From Devosia yakushimensis (GTDB lineage: Bacteria > Pseudomonadota > Alphaproteobacteria > Rhizobiales > Devosiaceae): a stretch of DNA of 64,000 nt. Position 1 is the stretch's first letter, and every line of letters begins with the position of its first letter. The stretch is taken from positions 1,364,001 through 1,428,000 of the forward strand of contig NZ_BSNG01000001.1 of NCBI RefSeq assembly GCF_030159855.1. Reading direction: 5' to 3'. Made by a program: the position numbers and the translations under genes. A model generated the notes under the pieces. That model did not search any database. It saw only the letters and a program-made list of their open reading frames with translations, and was not told where the DNA came from. Of this stretch, positions 8,393 to 17,044 are shown piece after piece.

Positions 8393-10267
8393 CTATTGCG
8401 CGCCGGTGAGAAGTGAAAGCGATTGCTCGAGAGCCTGCTGGTTGACGCGCAGGCCGGCCTCGTCGCGTACGGCGGCTACGAAATCGCCATAGATGCCGAT
8501 GCGCACTTCGTTTTCGAGGCTCGCATTGGCCTGTTCGGCAAGATTGCCTTCGGCAGGCGTCACGCCGGTAACTTGGAACACGATGTGCTCGCCGCTATTG
8601 CTGACAACGGAGCCATGATGGCTTTCGCCGCCGGCAAAGGCCGCGGAGGCGACAGTCTGGTCAATCGTCTGATCCTGCGAACCAAAGCGCGTGAATTGCG
8701 TGCTGAGCTGCGGAAACACCCCCAGGGAAGCGGCGACATCGGCGATAGCCTCACCGGCGTCGAGGCGCTTGACCGCGGCCTCCTGGGCCTCTGCAATAGC
8801 AGCATTGGTGCGTTCGGTGGTAAGGGCGGTCGTGACCTGATCGCGCACTTCGTCGAGCGTTTGATCCCGGGCGGGCTCGATCTTGAGCAGGTCAAACCAG
8901 AGATTGGCATTGCCTGCCAACTGGGTCGCCGGGGTCAGTTTACCCTGCTCGGCCTTGAAGATGGCCTGGGTGACGCGCGGGCGATCCGTGTCGTTGAGAT
9001 CGGGGACGACCGAAAGCTCGCTGCCACCGGCAGTAACATTGGCCTCGTAGAGATCAAGGTTGAACCGTGCGGCAATGTCGGTCAGCGGCTGGAAGGCGGC
9101 GCGCAATTCTTCAACCTGGTCGAGGACGTCGGCCACTTCATTGCGTGCTTCGGCCAGAGCCAGGGTCTGCGAAATCTGGTCGCGTGCCTCTGCCAGAGTC
9201 GGCTCGCGGGCCGCTTCAACAACGGATACGTGGACTGCGCGCTTGCCGGCAACGCCGTCGATGATGGCAAAGCCACCCTGGGGCAGGCCAAAGGCGGCAG
9301 TTGCAAGGGCGGTGTCGGTAATATTGGCCTGTGCCAGCGTACCAAGGTCGGTGGGCGTCAGGCCGGCCGTGGTCACCAGCGTTTCGAAGGGCGTTCCGGC
9401 AGTCTGTCCGGCCTCGAAGGCGGTGACCTGTTCGGCATTGAGCACGACCTGCTGGATAGTCCGGCGCTCCGGCGTCACCAGGCTGGCCTTAGTGCGCTCA
9501 TACTCGGCAGCAATGGTGTCGTCGGCAATGGTCTTGGTCTTGGCAAGCGTTGCTGGCGACAGCTCCAGCATCTGCACGGTACGAGTCTCGACGGTGCGGA
9601 ACTCGGTCTGATGCTCGGTGAGATAGGCAGCCAGCTCTTCCTCGGTCGGGGCGGCAGGCGTTTCGATATTGGTGTCGCCGATGACGAAATAGTCCATTGT
9701 GCGCTGGTCGGCGGCATAGCGATTGACTAGGCTGGACGCTGTGGCGGGGAGCTTGGTGTCGCCAAACAGCGAGAGCACAAGCTGCTGGCGTTCGGCGGCC
9801 TTGGCCTGGTCAGAGAAATATTCGGCCTCCGTCAGCCCGCTCATCTGCAGCACCTGGCTAAAGGCGGCAGGATCGAAATTGCCGAGCGTGCCGGCAAAGG
9901 ATGGATCCTCGCGCAACATCTCGCTCAGCTTCTGTTCGGAGACCCCGAGACCAAAACTGGAGGCCATCTGGTCGAGGGCAGCGTCCTGTGCCAGGCTCTG
10001 CAGCACCATGGATGGAATACCGAGGCTGACGGCTTCCTGGGCAGTTGGAACCGAACCCAACCGCTGTGCCACCTGGTTCATCTGGCTTTGATAGGCGCGC
10101 AGGAATTGCCGCGAATTGATTTCTTCGTTGCCGACCCGTGCAACGGTATTGGTGCCCAGATCGGTGATGACGTTGTTGATGCCGAAGCCGGCTACGCCCA
10201 CCAAAAGAAATGCACCCATGACCTTACCGGGCCATGATTTTGCAAAACCGCGCAAACTATCGAGCAT
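8393..10267 (-). CDS. PpiD-like periplasmic foldase (SurA N-terminal domain, peptidyl-prolyl isomerase family)
   Basis: This 624-residue protein is a membrane-anchored foldase. The N-terminus MLDSLRGFAKSWPGKVMGAFLLVGVAGFGI gives a short cytoplasmic tail and one transmembrane helix, as in PpiD. A SurA-type chaperone domain follows (RVGNEEINSRQFLRAYQSQMNQ...), then a parvulin-like region near residues 260-360 (PERRTIQQVVLNAEQ onward) and a helical C-terminal part. It would act in the periplasm on outer-membrane or secreted proteins emerging from the Sec translocon. Isomerase activity is uncertain because parvulin residues are poorly conserved in this group. It lies upstream of trpE and diverges from tpiA, an arrangement common in alphaproteobacteria. 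Confidence 0.88.
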   Translation of the reverse strand: MLDSLRGFAKSWPGKVMGAFLLVGVAGFGINNVITDLGTNTVARVGNEEINSRQFLRAYQSQMNQVAQRLGSVPTAQEAVSLGIPSMVLQSLAQDAALDQMASSFGLGVSEQKLSEMLREDPSFAGTLGNFDPAAFSQVLQMSGLTEAEYFSDQAKAAERQQLVLSLFGDTKLPATASSLVNRYAADQRTMDYFVIGDTNIETPAAPTEEELAAYLTEHQTEFRTVETRTVQMLELSPATLAKTKTIADDTIAAEYERTKASLVTPERRTIQQVVLNAEQVTAFEAGQTAGTPFETLVTTAGLTPTDLGTLAQANITDTALATAAFGLPQGGFAIIDGVAGKRAVHVSVVEAAREPTLAEARDQISQTLALAEARNEVADVLDQVEELRAAFQPLTDIAARFNLDLYEANVTAGGSELSVVPDLNDTDRPRVTQAIFKAEQGKLTPATQLAGNANLWFDLLKIEPARDQTLDEVRDQVTTALTTERTNAAIAEAQEAAVKRLDAGEAIADVAASLGVFPQLSTQFTRFGSQDQTIDQTVASAAFAGGESHHGSVVSNSGEHIVFQVTGVTPAEGNLAEQANASLENEVRIGIYGDFVAAVRDEAGLRVNQQALEQSLSLLTGAQ

Positions 10268-10389
10268 GTCAGACGTTCCATAACGCGTATCTAGGCTTTA
10301 CCGCAGGAGCGGGAGGGCACTAGTAATCCAATTTGACGTTCGGGGTTAGGGCAAAGCCCGCTCTGGTGCAAGAGGCAGGAGTATTAAGA

Positions 10390-11145
10390 GTGACAACGAC
10401 ACTGACGCCGCTGATCGCGGGTAACTGGAAAATGAACGGTGGCCGCGCTTCGCTGGACGAGCTGCAGAGCCTCGCCGACATGCTGACAACCGGTGAAGCG
10501 CCGCGCGCAGTAGTGGTCGTTTGTCCGCCCGCAACCATTCTTGCCGCCGTCGCCCGGCAGGGCGCCAGCAGCGGGATTCTGGCCGGCGGACAGGATTGTC
10601 ATGCAGCGGCATCGGGCGCGCATACCGGCGATATCGCCGCTGGGATGCTGGCCGATGCCGGGGCGCAATATGTCATTGTTGGCCATTCCGAACGCCGCGC
10701 GGCGTATGCCGAAACCGATGCCGACGTGCGCGCCAAGGCCGAGGCGGCCATCGGGGCAGGGCTCAAGCCCATCATCTGCGTGGGGGAAATCGAAGCCGAA
10801 CGTGATAGCGGCAATGCGGAAACGGTGGTTGCCGCCCAACTGGCTGGCTCGATTCCCGATCATGCCGGCCAGCACGAGGTGATTGTGGCCTATGAGCCGG
10901 TCTGGGCCATTGGCACCGGCCGTACGCCGACGGGGGAGGAAATTGCGCAGATGCACGGGCGCATCCGCGCCATTCTCGCTGATCGCTTCGGCGAGAAGGG
11001 CGCGGCCATCCGCATTCTTTATGGCGGCTCGCTCAAGCCGCAGAATGCGCGCGAGATTTTGGCCATCGATAATGTGAATGGCGGGCTTGTAGGCGGCGCC
11101 AGCCTCTTGGCAAAGGACTTCTACACCATTATCTCCGCCGTATAG
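10390..11145 (+). CDS. tpiA: Triosephosphate isomerase TpiA
   Basis: TpiA interconverts dihydroxyacetone phosphate and glyceraldehyde 3-phosphate. The catalytic lysine is in AGNWKMNG, the histidine in VGHSERR, the glutamate in AYEPVWAIGTG, and the phosphate loop is YGGSLKP. I place the start at GTG 10390 (251 residues, the normal length) because AGGAG at 10377-10381 lies 8 nt upstream; an in-frame ATG at 10333 would add 19 residues with no homology. The gene diverges from the PpiD-like gene and is followed by secG, a conserved alphaproteobacterial order. Confidence 0.97.
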   Translation: MTTTLTPLIAGNWKMNGGRASLDELQSLADMLTTGEAPRAVVVVCPPATILAAVARQGASSGILAGGQDCHAAASGAHTGDIAAGMLADAGAQYVIVGHSERRAAYAETDADVRAKAEAAIGAGLKPIICVGEIEAERDSGNAETVVAAQLAGSIPDHAGQHEVIVAYEPVWAIGTGRTPTGEEIAQMHGRIRAILADRFGEKGAAIRILYGGSLKPQNAREILAIDNVNGGLVGGASLLAKDFYTIISAV

Positions 11146-11255
11146 CGGGCGCGAGACGCTTGAGGCCGGCCGGAAATTCTCCCCGGCCTCTGGCAATTGC
11201 GGCACGAGGCGTGTAAGACGCGCCATCTTTTGACACGACCTGAAACTGAGACACG

Positions 11256-11786
11256 ATGGCGAACGTCCTGATTGTTGCCTATCTGCTGATCGTCCTGGCG
11301 CTGATTGCAGTCATTCTGCTGCAGCGCTCCGAGGGCGGTGCGCTGGGCATTGGCGGGGGCAGCGGCGGCTTTATGACCGCGCGCGGCTCGGCCAACCTTT
11401 TGACCCGGACCACGGCGATTCTGGCGACCCTCTTTTTTGCGACGGCGATCGGCCTGACCATTCTCAGCGAACTCGATCGCGGTACCTCGGGTATTCTTGA
11501 GCGTGCGGTGCAGGGCACCGATCAGGCCGCGCCGACCAGCGTGCTGGATGCCCTTAATTCCCTCCAGGGCGGTGCGCCTTCGGATCTGCCGGTTCCGGCG
11601 ACCGACCCAACGGCCCCGGCGGGCTCTGACCCGGTTACCCAGGATATCGGCACCGTAGCTCCGGCCACTGATGCCGCGCCTGCCGCGGAGCCTTCGACTA
11701 CCCCTGACGCGACGAGCGACCTGCCGGTGCCTCAGGCTCCGGCGGCGACGCCGACGCAAACGCCCGCCGCTCCGGCGAGCAACTAA
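11256..11786 (+). CDS. secG: Preprotein translocase subunit SecG with long C-terminal tail
   Basis: SecG is the small auxiliary subunit of the SecYEG channel in the inner membrane. The first 75 residues hold the two transmembrane helices (ANVLIVAYLLIVLALIAVILL and TTAILATLFFATAIGLTIL) separated by the QRSEGGALGIGGGSGGFMTARG loop diagnostic of SecG. The protein is 176 residues, far longer than the roughly 75-120 of most SecG proteins, because of a tail of about 100 residues rich in Ala, Pro, Thr and Asp. It lies between tpiA and pyrG as in many alphaproteobacteria. A hairpin terminator follows. Confidence 0.95.
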   Translation: MANVLIVAYLLIVLALIAVILLQRSEGGALGIGGGSGGFMTARGSANLLTRTTAILATLFFATAIGLTILSELDRGTSGILERAVQGTDQAAPTSVLDALNSLQGGAPSDLPVPATDPTAPAGSDPVTQDIGTVAPATDAAPAAEPSTTPDATSDLPVPQAPAATPTQTPAAPASN

Positions 11787-11810
11787 CCGCCGCAAGGCGC
11801 AACGACAGAG

Positions 11811-11839
11811 GGGGATGGAAACATCCCCTTCTTCTTTTT
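11811..11839 (+). terminator. Probable terminator after secG
   Basis: The stem GGGGATG / CATCCCC with a GAAA loop is followed by the T-rich TTCTTCTTTTT. The stem is short but the layout is that of an intrinsic terminator. Confidence 0.6.
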
Positions 11840-11897
11840 GTGTAGAGCCCAACAGAGACTCTACGAATCGACGACGATGTGATTAAGGTGAACGCCC

Positions 11898-13526
11898 ATG
11901 GCTCGGTACATATTCATCACCGGAGGCGTGGTCTCCTCATTGGGTAAAGGTCTTGCATCGGCGGCGCTTGGCGCGGTCCTGCAAGCGCGTGGTTATAAGG
12001 TTCGGCTGCGCAAGCTCGATCCTTACCTCAATGTGGACCCCGGCACGATGTCGCCCACCCAGCACGGTGAGGTGTTCGTCACCGACGACGGCGCCGAGAC
12101 CGATCTGGATTTGGGGCATTATGAGCGCTTTACCGGCCGGGCGGCCAATAAGCGCGATAACATCACCACCGGTCGCATCTATTCCGATATCCTGGCCAAG
12201 GAGCGCAAGGGCGAGTATCTGGGCGCCACGGTGCAGGTCATTCCCCACGTCACCGACGCGATCAAGAATTTCGTCATCGAAGGCAATGAAGAGTTCGATT
12301 TCGTGCTGGTCGAAATCGGCGGCACAGTCGGCGACATCGAGGGCCTGCCGTTCTTCGAGGCGATCCGCCAGCTTGGCAACGATCTGCCGCGCGGTCACGC
12401 TGCCTACCTGCATCTGACGCTGATGCCCTATATTCCTTCGGCGGGTGAGCTCAAGACCAAGCCGACCCAGCACTCGGTCAAGGAGCTGCGCTCGATCGGT
12501 ATCGCGCCGGACGTGCTGCTGGTGCGCTGCGATCGCCCGATCCCCGAGGGCGAGAAGAAGAAGCTATCCCTGTTCTGTAACGTGCGCGAAAGCGCGGTCA
12601 TTCAGGGCCTCGACGTGGCCTCGATCTATGATGTGCCGTTGGCCTATCACAAGGAAGGGCTGGATCGCGAAATCCTGGCTGCCTTCGGCATTACCGATGC
12701 GCCCGAGCCGGATCTGTCGGCCTGGGACGAAGTTTCCGGTCGTCTTCACAACCCCGAAGGCGAGGTCAATATCGCCATTGTGGGCAAATATACCGGCCTC
12801 AAGGATGCCTATAAGTCGCTGAGCGAAGCGCTGGCGCATGGCGGGATTGCCAACAAGGTCAAGGTCAACCTGCAGTGGATCGATAGCGAGGTCTTCGAGC
12901 GCGACGATCCGGCGCCGTATCTGGAACATGTGCACGGCATTCTGGTGCCCGGCGGGTTCGGCGAGCGCGGTTCGGCCGGCAAGATCGAGGCGGCGCGCTT
13001 TGCCCGCGTCAAGGACGTGCCCTATTTCGGCATTTGCTTTGGCATGCAGATGGCTTGTGTCGAAGCGGCCCGCAATACCGCTGGGATCAAGAATGCCTCG
13101 TCCACCGAATTCGGCCCGACCAAGGAGCCGATCGTTGGCATGATGACCGAGTGGGTGAAGGGCAACGACACCGAAAAGCGCGGTTCCGAAGGCGATCTGG
13201 GCGGTACGATGCGGCTGGGCGCCTATCCGGCGCAGCTGACGCGCGGCAGCCGTGTGGCCGATATTTATGGCTCCACCCGCATTTCCGAGCGTCATCGCCA
13301 CCGCTACGAAGTCAATATGGACTATCGCAAGCTGCTCGAGAAAAACGGCCTGCTGTTCTCCGGCGTGTCGCCCGATGGCAAGCTGCCCGAGATTGTCGAG
13401 CGCACCGATCACCCGTGGTTTATCGGCGTGCAGTTCCACCCAGAGTTGAAATCCAAGCCGTTTGAGCCGCATCCGCTGTTCGCCAGCTTCATTGCAGCGG
13501 CGATGGATCAGAGCCGGTTGGTCTAA
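11898..13526 (+). CDS. pyrG: CTP synthase PyrG
   Basis: This 542-residue enzyme aminates UTP to CTP with ATP and glutamine. The N-terminal amidoligase domain begins ARYIFITGGVVSSLGKGLASAALG with its P-loop, and the segment LDPYLNVDPGTMSP follows. The C-terminal class I glutamine amidotransferase domain (about residues 290-540) has GGFGERG, the nucleophile elbow FGICFGMQMAC and the catalytic FHPELKSKP. The length is normal. It is preceded by the secG terminator and probably has its own promoter; the small DUF4169 gene follows 8 nt after its stop. Confidence 0.98.
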   Translation: MARYIFITGGVVSSLGKGLASAALGAVLQARGYKVRLRKLDPYLNVDPGTMSPTQHGEVFVTDDGAETDLDLGHYERFTGRAANKRDNITTGRIYSDILAKERKGEYLGATVQVIPHVTDAIKNFVIEGNEEFDFVLVEIGGTVGDIEGLPFFEAIRQLGNDLPRGHAAYLHLTLMPYIPSAGELKTKPTQHSVKELRSIGIAPDVLLVRCDRPIPEGEKKKLSLFCNVRESAVIQGLDVASIYDVPLAYHKEGLDREILAAFGITDAPEPDLSAWDEVSGRLHNPEGEVNIAIVGKYTGLKDAYKSLSEALAHGGIANKVKVNLQWIDSEVFERDDPAPYLEHVHGILVPGGFGERGSAGKIEAARFARVKDVPYFGICFGMQMACVEAARNTAGIKNASSTEFGPTKEPIVGMMTEWVKGNDTEKRGSEGDLGGTMRLGAYPAQLTRGSRVADIYGSTRISERHRHRYEVNMDYRKLLEKNGLLFSGVSPDGKLPEIVERTDHPWFIGVQFHPELKSKPFEPHPLFASFIAAAMDQSRLV

Positions 13527-13534
13527 GGCTGGCC

Positions 13535-13717
13535 ATGGCGGAGATCGTCTCGCTGTCCAAAGCCCGCAAGGCTAAGGCCCGCGCTGCCAAGGAAGCGCAG
13601 GCGGTCGAGAACCGGGTCAAGTTCGGTCGGACCAAGGCCGAAAAGGCGCTAGCCGAGGCCGAGAAGGCGTTAGTGGACAAGCGGGCCGATGCCCATAAGC
13701 GGGACGAGGACGAGTAG
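13535..13717 (+). CDS. DUF4169 family small basic protein
   Basis: A 60-residue, highly charged, probably helical protein beginning MAEIVSLSKARKAKARAAKE and containing the VENRVKFGRTKAEK signature of DUF4169, a family found in alphaproteobacteria with no known function. The ATG lies 8 nt after the pyrG stop, so it is likely co-transcribed with pyrG. The Lys/Arg/Ala/Glu-rich composition suggests a nucleic-acid or ribosome association, but nothing proves it. Confidence 0.85.
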   Translation: MAEIVSLSKARKAKARAAKEAQAVENRVKFGRTKAEKALAEAEKALVDKRADAHKRDEDE

Positions 13718-13720
13718 CTT

Positions 13721-14728
13721 CTATTCCTCATCGCGGATGGCGGCGATGATTTCGGCTAACAGGGCATGTAGATCATCGCGGTGGCCACTATTGGCGGCGC
13801 CGGTGGTTTCGTCCGAGGTCATCACGACGGTCAGGTCCAGCGCGGGTACGATGTAGAGCATCTGGCCGCCGAAACCCCAGGCAAAGCGGGTGTCTTCGCC
13901 GCCGATGCTGCGCAGGAACCAGCCATAGCCGTAATTGTCGCCGGTGCGGATGGATCGCGTGTGCGGAGACCAGGACTGGTCGATCCAGGCTTGGGAAATG
14001 ACGCGCGTGCCATCGGGGGCGAGGCCGCCATTGCGGTAGAGTTCGCCGAAGGCCAGGAGCGATCGCGGGCTCATGGCCATCTGGTTGCCGCCCAGATAGA
14101 TGCCCTGCGGGTCGCGATCCCAGCTGGCAATGGCGAAGCCGGGGACCGCGCCGAGCCATTCGCGGGCATTTTCCAGGGTGGAGCGTCCGGTTTGCTGGGT
14201 GAGGATGGCTGACAACAGGTGGCTGGAGCCGGTGGAATAGAGCATGCCGGCGCCCGGATCATCGGCGAAAGGGCGGGCGAGGGCGGCGCGGACCCAATTG
14301 TCGCTGGCGACCCAGCGGCCGTAATTGACGCCGGAGGTGGGTTCGAGGCCAGCCCGCATGGTCAGTAAATTGCCGATGGTGATGTCGTCGATGCGGGGAT
14401 TGGCATTGGAGGGGAGGTCAGCGCGCAGGATTGGTGCGATTGTCTGGTCGGTGCCTTCGAGGATACCTCGTTCGATGGCGATGCCGACTAGGGCAGAAAT
14501 GATTGTTTTTGAAGCCGATTTTATGTTGGTCGGGGCGTCCAGACGGTGGCCGTTATAACCGCGCTCGGCGATGATTTCGCCCTCCAGTGAGACGATCACG
14601 GTTTCCAGTGGTTCGAGCCGCTGGGCATCGTCCAGCACCTCGACCAGAGGCGTGGTTTCCTGGGCGAAAACCGGGGTGGCAAGCAAGATCGATGAGGCGA
14701 GGGCGAGGCTGCGAAAGAGCATCGGCAA
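13721..14728 (-). CDS. Exported serine hydrolase of the beta-lactamase/PBP class C fold
   Basis: The 335-residue protein starts with a signal peptide (MPMLFRSLALASSILLATPVFAQ). The SxxK motif is Ser71-Ala-Ser-Lys74 (KSASKTII), identifying the penicillin-binding-protein/beta-lactamase class C fold. The second motif, normally YAN or YSN, reads YST in MLYSTGSSH, and a GWFLRS...FAWGFGGQML region near the end stands in for the third. Such proteins are esterases, peptidases or amide hydrolases more often than true beta-lactamases, so resistance should not be assumed. It is convergent with DUF4169 and divergent from the lacI gene. Confidence 0.8.
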   Translation of the reverse strand: MPMLFRSLALASSILLATPVFAQETTPLVEVLDDAQRLEPLETVIVSLEGEIIAERGYNGHRLDAPTNIKSASKTIISALVGIAIERGILEGTDQTIAPILRADLPSNANPRIDDITIGNLLTMRAGLEPTSGVNYGRWVASDNWVRAALARPFADDPGAGMLYSTGSSHLLSAILTQQTGRSTLENAREWLGAVPGFAIASWDRDPQGIYLGGNQMAMSPRSLLAFGELYRNGGLAPDGTRVISQAWIDQSWSPHTRSIRTGDNYGYGWFLRSIGGEDTRFAWGFGGQMLYIVPALDLTVVMTSDETTGAANSGHRDDLHALLAEIIAAIRDEE

Positions 14729-14942
14729 TCCTTTGGCGATGGTGCGACGAAATCACGATTGGGGTGTTAGCACTAGGCATCTTGTTGTGAATGCGGGGTG
14801 GGAAGCTGACCGCGTATCTGCGGTGAGGCAATCTGCCAAGCAGTGCGTGCAGGATTGTGGCGCCGGCATCACATTGATTTTAATGGCGTTTTTTGGTTTG
14901 CCAGGATTGTGCCATAAAGTATTTGACTTGAGTGCAAATCGC

Positions 14943-14954
14943 GGTAACGTTCCC
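14943..14954. promoter_or_regulatory. LacI-family operator candidate upstream of the regulator gene
   Basis: GGTAACGTTCCC differs by one base from the perfect palindrome GGGAACGTTCCC found at 16103-16114. It lies 42 nt before the regulator start and just downstream of a TTGACT hexamer at 14923, so binding would block a promoter there and give autorepression. Confidence 0.65.
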
Positions 14955-14996
14955 ATCGTATGAAATGGCCCATTAGAAGCCATTTGGGATGGGTTT

Positions 14997-16055
14997 ATGA
15001 ATAGCAGCCGCAATCGACGGCCGACCATCATTGATGTGGCAGAGCGCGCCGGCGTGTCCAAGAGCACGGCGGCGCGGGCGCTTGCCGGCTCGGGCAATAT
15101 CAATGACGAGACACGCGAGCGGGTTTTGCGCGCGGCGGCGGCGACGGGCTATGAGCGCAACCACTTAGCGGTGGGCATGCGTTCGGGCCGTTCGGGCATG
15201 CTGGGGCTGGTCATTCCCGATATCACCAATCCGTTCTGGGGTGAGGTGGCGCGTGGCGCGCAGGACCGGGCGGCGGAGAGCGGCGCGTCGCTGCTGGTTT
15301 TTTCGTCGGACTGGGATGCGGCCAAGGAAGCCACGCATGTTGGCACGCTGCGGCGGGCGCGGGTGGATGGCGCGATCATCAATCCGGTGGCTGATAATTT
15401 CGATGATCATCATCGTTTTGGGCTGCCATTCGTGTTTATCGGATCGAGCGCCGAGCGGTTTGCTGATATATCCAGCGTTGGCTCGGATATCACTCAGGCG
15501 GTTCGCCTGGGGATGGATCATCTTGTTTCCAAAGGACATTTTGCGCCGAGCTTTATCGTTGGGCCAAAGTCGCGACTGGCGCGGGCGCGGTTTTTGCGGG
15601 CGGTGCATGAGCATTGCGTGGAGCGCGATATCGACCCCGGTATATTGGCCATGGAAGATGGCGAATACACTGTCGAGGGCGGGCGCCAGGCGATGCGGCG
15701 GCTGCTGGAGCGGCCGCATGTGGGGCATGTCTGCGTGTTTGCGGCCAATGACATGATGGCGCTGGGTGCCATGATGGCCGTGCGGGAGGCGGGGCTGAAT
15801 TGTCCGGCCGATGTGTCGATCATCGGTTTTGACGGCATTCCGTCGGGCGAATTTGCCTGGCCGGGGCTGACCACGATTGCCAAGCCAGGCCGGGAGATCG
15901 GCGTGCGGGCGGTGGAGCAGCTTTTCGACGAAATCGAACACCGGCCCGAACATGGCCGGGTCTATATGCCGTGCCGGCTGATAGAGCGAGGTTCACTCGC
16001 CGATCTGTCGGTGCCAACCCCGAAGCGCGCTGCGACGGGGGCAGGGAGGGTCTGA
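14997..16055 (+). CDS. LacI/GalR-family transcriptional regulator
   Basis: A 352-residue LacI-type repressor. The helix-turn-helix is at residues 10-29 (TIIDVAERAGVSKSTAARAL) with the hinge after it (NINDETRERVLRAAAATGYERN). The rest is a periplasmic-binding-protein-like sensor domain (MLGLVIPDITNPFWGEVARG..., CVFAANDMMALGAMMAVREAG, VSIIGFDG). It probably senses the sugar or breakdown product handled by the downstream operon. The first permease begins 2 nt after its stop, so regulator and transporter share a transcript; a one-mismatch palindrome before this gene and a perfect one inside the permease gene are the likely operators. Confidence 0.93.
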   Translation: MNSSRNRRPTIIDVAERAGVSKSTAARALAGSGNINDETRERVLRAAAATGYERNHLAVGMRSGRSGMLGLVIPDITNPFWGEVARGAQDRAAESGASLLVFSSDWDAAKEATHVGTLRRARVDGAIINPVADNFDDHHRFGLPFVFIGSSAERFADISSVGSDITQAVRLGMDHLVSKGHFAPSFIVGPKSRLARARFLRAVHEHCVERDIDPGILAMEDGEYTVEGGRQAMRRLLERPHVGHVCVFAANDMMALGAMMAVREAGLNCPADVSIIGFDGIPSGEFAWPGLTTIAKPGREIGVRAVEQLFDEIEHRPEHGRVYMPCRLIERGSLADLSVPTPKRAATGAGRV

Positions 16056-16057
16056 TT

Positions 16058-17044
16058 ATGGTTGCACGACAAGAGCAGCAGCTTGCCGCGACGGCTAGTA
16101 ATGGGAACGTTCCCGTAGCTGAATCGGCTAACAGACTGTTACCCTCGACAGCAAATTTCGGCGCCAAAGTGCGGCAATGGTGGCCCTATTACGCCATGAT
16201 GGCGCCGGGCATCATTTTCTTCGTGCTGTTCCACTATCTGCCGATCTGGGAAGCCAAGATTGCGTTTGAGCAGGTGCGGATCATTCCGCCCAATATCTGG
16301 GTCGGCATCAAGCATTTCCAGGTGCTGTTCACCTCGCCGGTGTTCTGGCAGGTGCTGGTCAATACGCTCATCATTTCCGGCATGAAAATGGCCTTCGTGT
16401 TTCCGGTGCCGATCATCGTGGCGCTGATGTTGAACGAGGTGCGGAGCGGCTCGCTACGCAAGTTCATCCAGTCGGCGGTGTATCTGCCGCACTTTTTGAG
16501 CTGGGTGGTGATCGCGGGCGTGTTCATTGCGGCGCTGTCGCCGAGCAATGGCGTGGTCAACGACATTACCGGGTTCTTTGGCGGGCAGCCGAAATCCTAC
16601 ATGACCGATACCGGCGCGATCCGCTGGGTGCTGGTGTTTTCGGAAATGTGGCGCTCGGCGGGGTGGGATAGCCTGCTCTATCTGGCGGCGATCATCGCGA
16701 TCGATCAGGCGCTGTATGACGCGGCTGAGATGGACGGGGCCAATCGCTGGCAGAAGATCCTTTATGTGACCATTCCGGGGATCGTGCCGACCATTGCCAC
16801 GCTGTTCATTCTCAATGCCGGCATGTTCCTCAGCGCCGACCTCAACCAGGTCATCAACTTCTCCAACGACGTGGTGCGCAGCCAGATCGATATCGTTGAC
16901 ACCTATGTCTACCGCATCGGCTTGCAGACCGGGGAATACTCGCTGGCGACGGCGGCGGGCCTGTTCAAGGCCGTGCTGGGCATGTTGCTGATCCTGCTGG
17001 CGCATCTGTTTTCCAAACGACTGACTGGCAAGGGAGTCTGGTGA
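16058..17044 (+). CDS. ABC sugar transporter permease, LplB/YteP type
   Basis: This 328-residue inner-membrane permease of the carbohydrate uptake (CUT1) class matches the LplB group by its opening WWPYYAMMAPGIIFFVLFHYLPIWE. Six hydrophobic segments follow, with the EAA motif DAAEMDGANRWQKILYVTIPGIVP at about residues 223-246 that contacts the ATPase. ATG 16058 is chosen because AGGGAGGG at 16043-16050 is well placed; an open frame reaching further upstream lies inside lacI. The first about 30 residues are poorly conserved, and their DNA contains a perfect 12-bp LacI-operator-like palindrome. The stop overlaps the next permease (TGATG). Confidence 0.92.
   Translation: MVARQEQQLAATASNGNVPVAESANRLLPSTANFGAKVRQWWPYYAMMAPGIIFFVLFHYLPIWEAKIAFEQVRIIPPNIWVGIKHFQVLFTSPVFWQVLVNTLIISGMKMAFVFPVPIIVALMLNEVRSGSLRKFIQSAVYLPHFLSWVVIAGVFIAALSPSNGVVNDITGFFGGQPKSYMTDTGAIRWVLVFSEMWRSAGWDSLLYLAAIIAIDQALYDAAEMDGANRWQKILYVTIPGIVPTIATLFILNAGMFLSADLNQVINFSNDVVRSQIDIVDTYVYRIGLQTGEYSLATAAGLFKAVLGMLLILLAHLFSKRLTGKGVW
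16103..16114. promoter_or_regulatory. LacI-family operator candidate inside the first permease gene
   Basis: GGGAACGTTCCC is a perfect 12-bp palindrome with a central CG, the form of LacI-family operators. It lies 45 nt inside the permease coding region, in the non-conserved N-terminal segment. A near-identical site lies about 1.16 kb upstream before the regulator gene. Confidence 0.65.

Noticed and set aside
6683..10390. A tryptophan attenuator or leader peptide before trpE or trpG
   Set aside because: I found no short frame with consecutive Trp codons and no terminator/antiterminator pair; the only structure is the dispersed palindromic repeat.
13721..14728. True beta-lactamase (resistance gene)
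   Set aside because: Only the SxxK motif is canonical; the second motif is YST instead of YAN/YSN and no clear KTG is seen, so it is left as a generic serine hydrolase.
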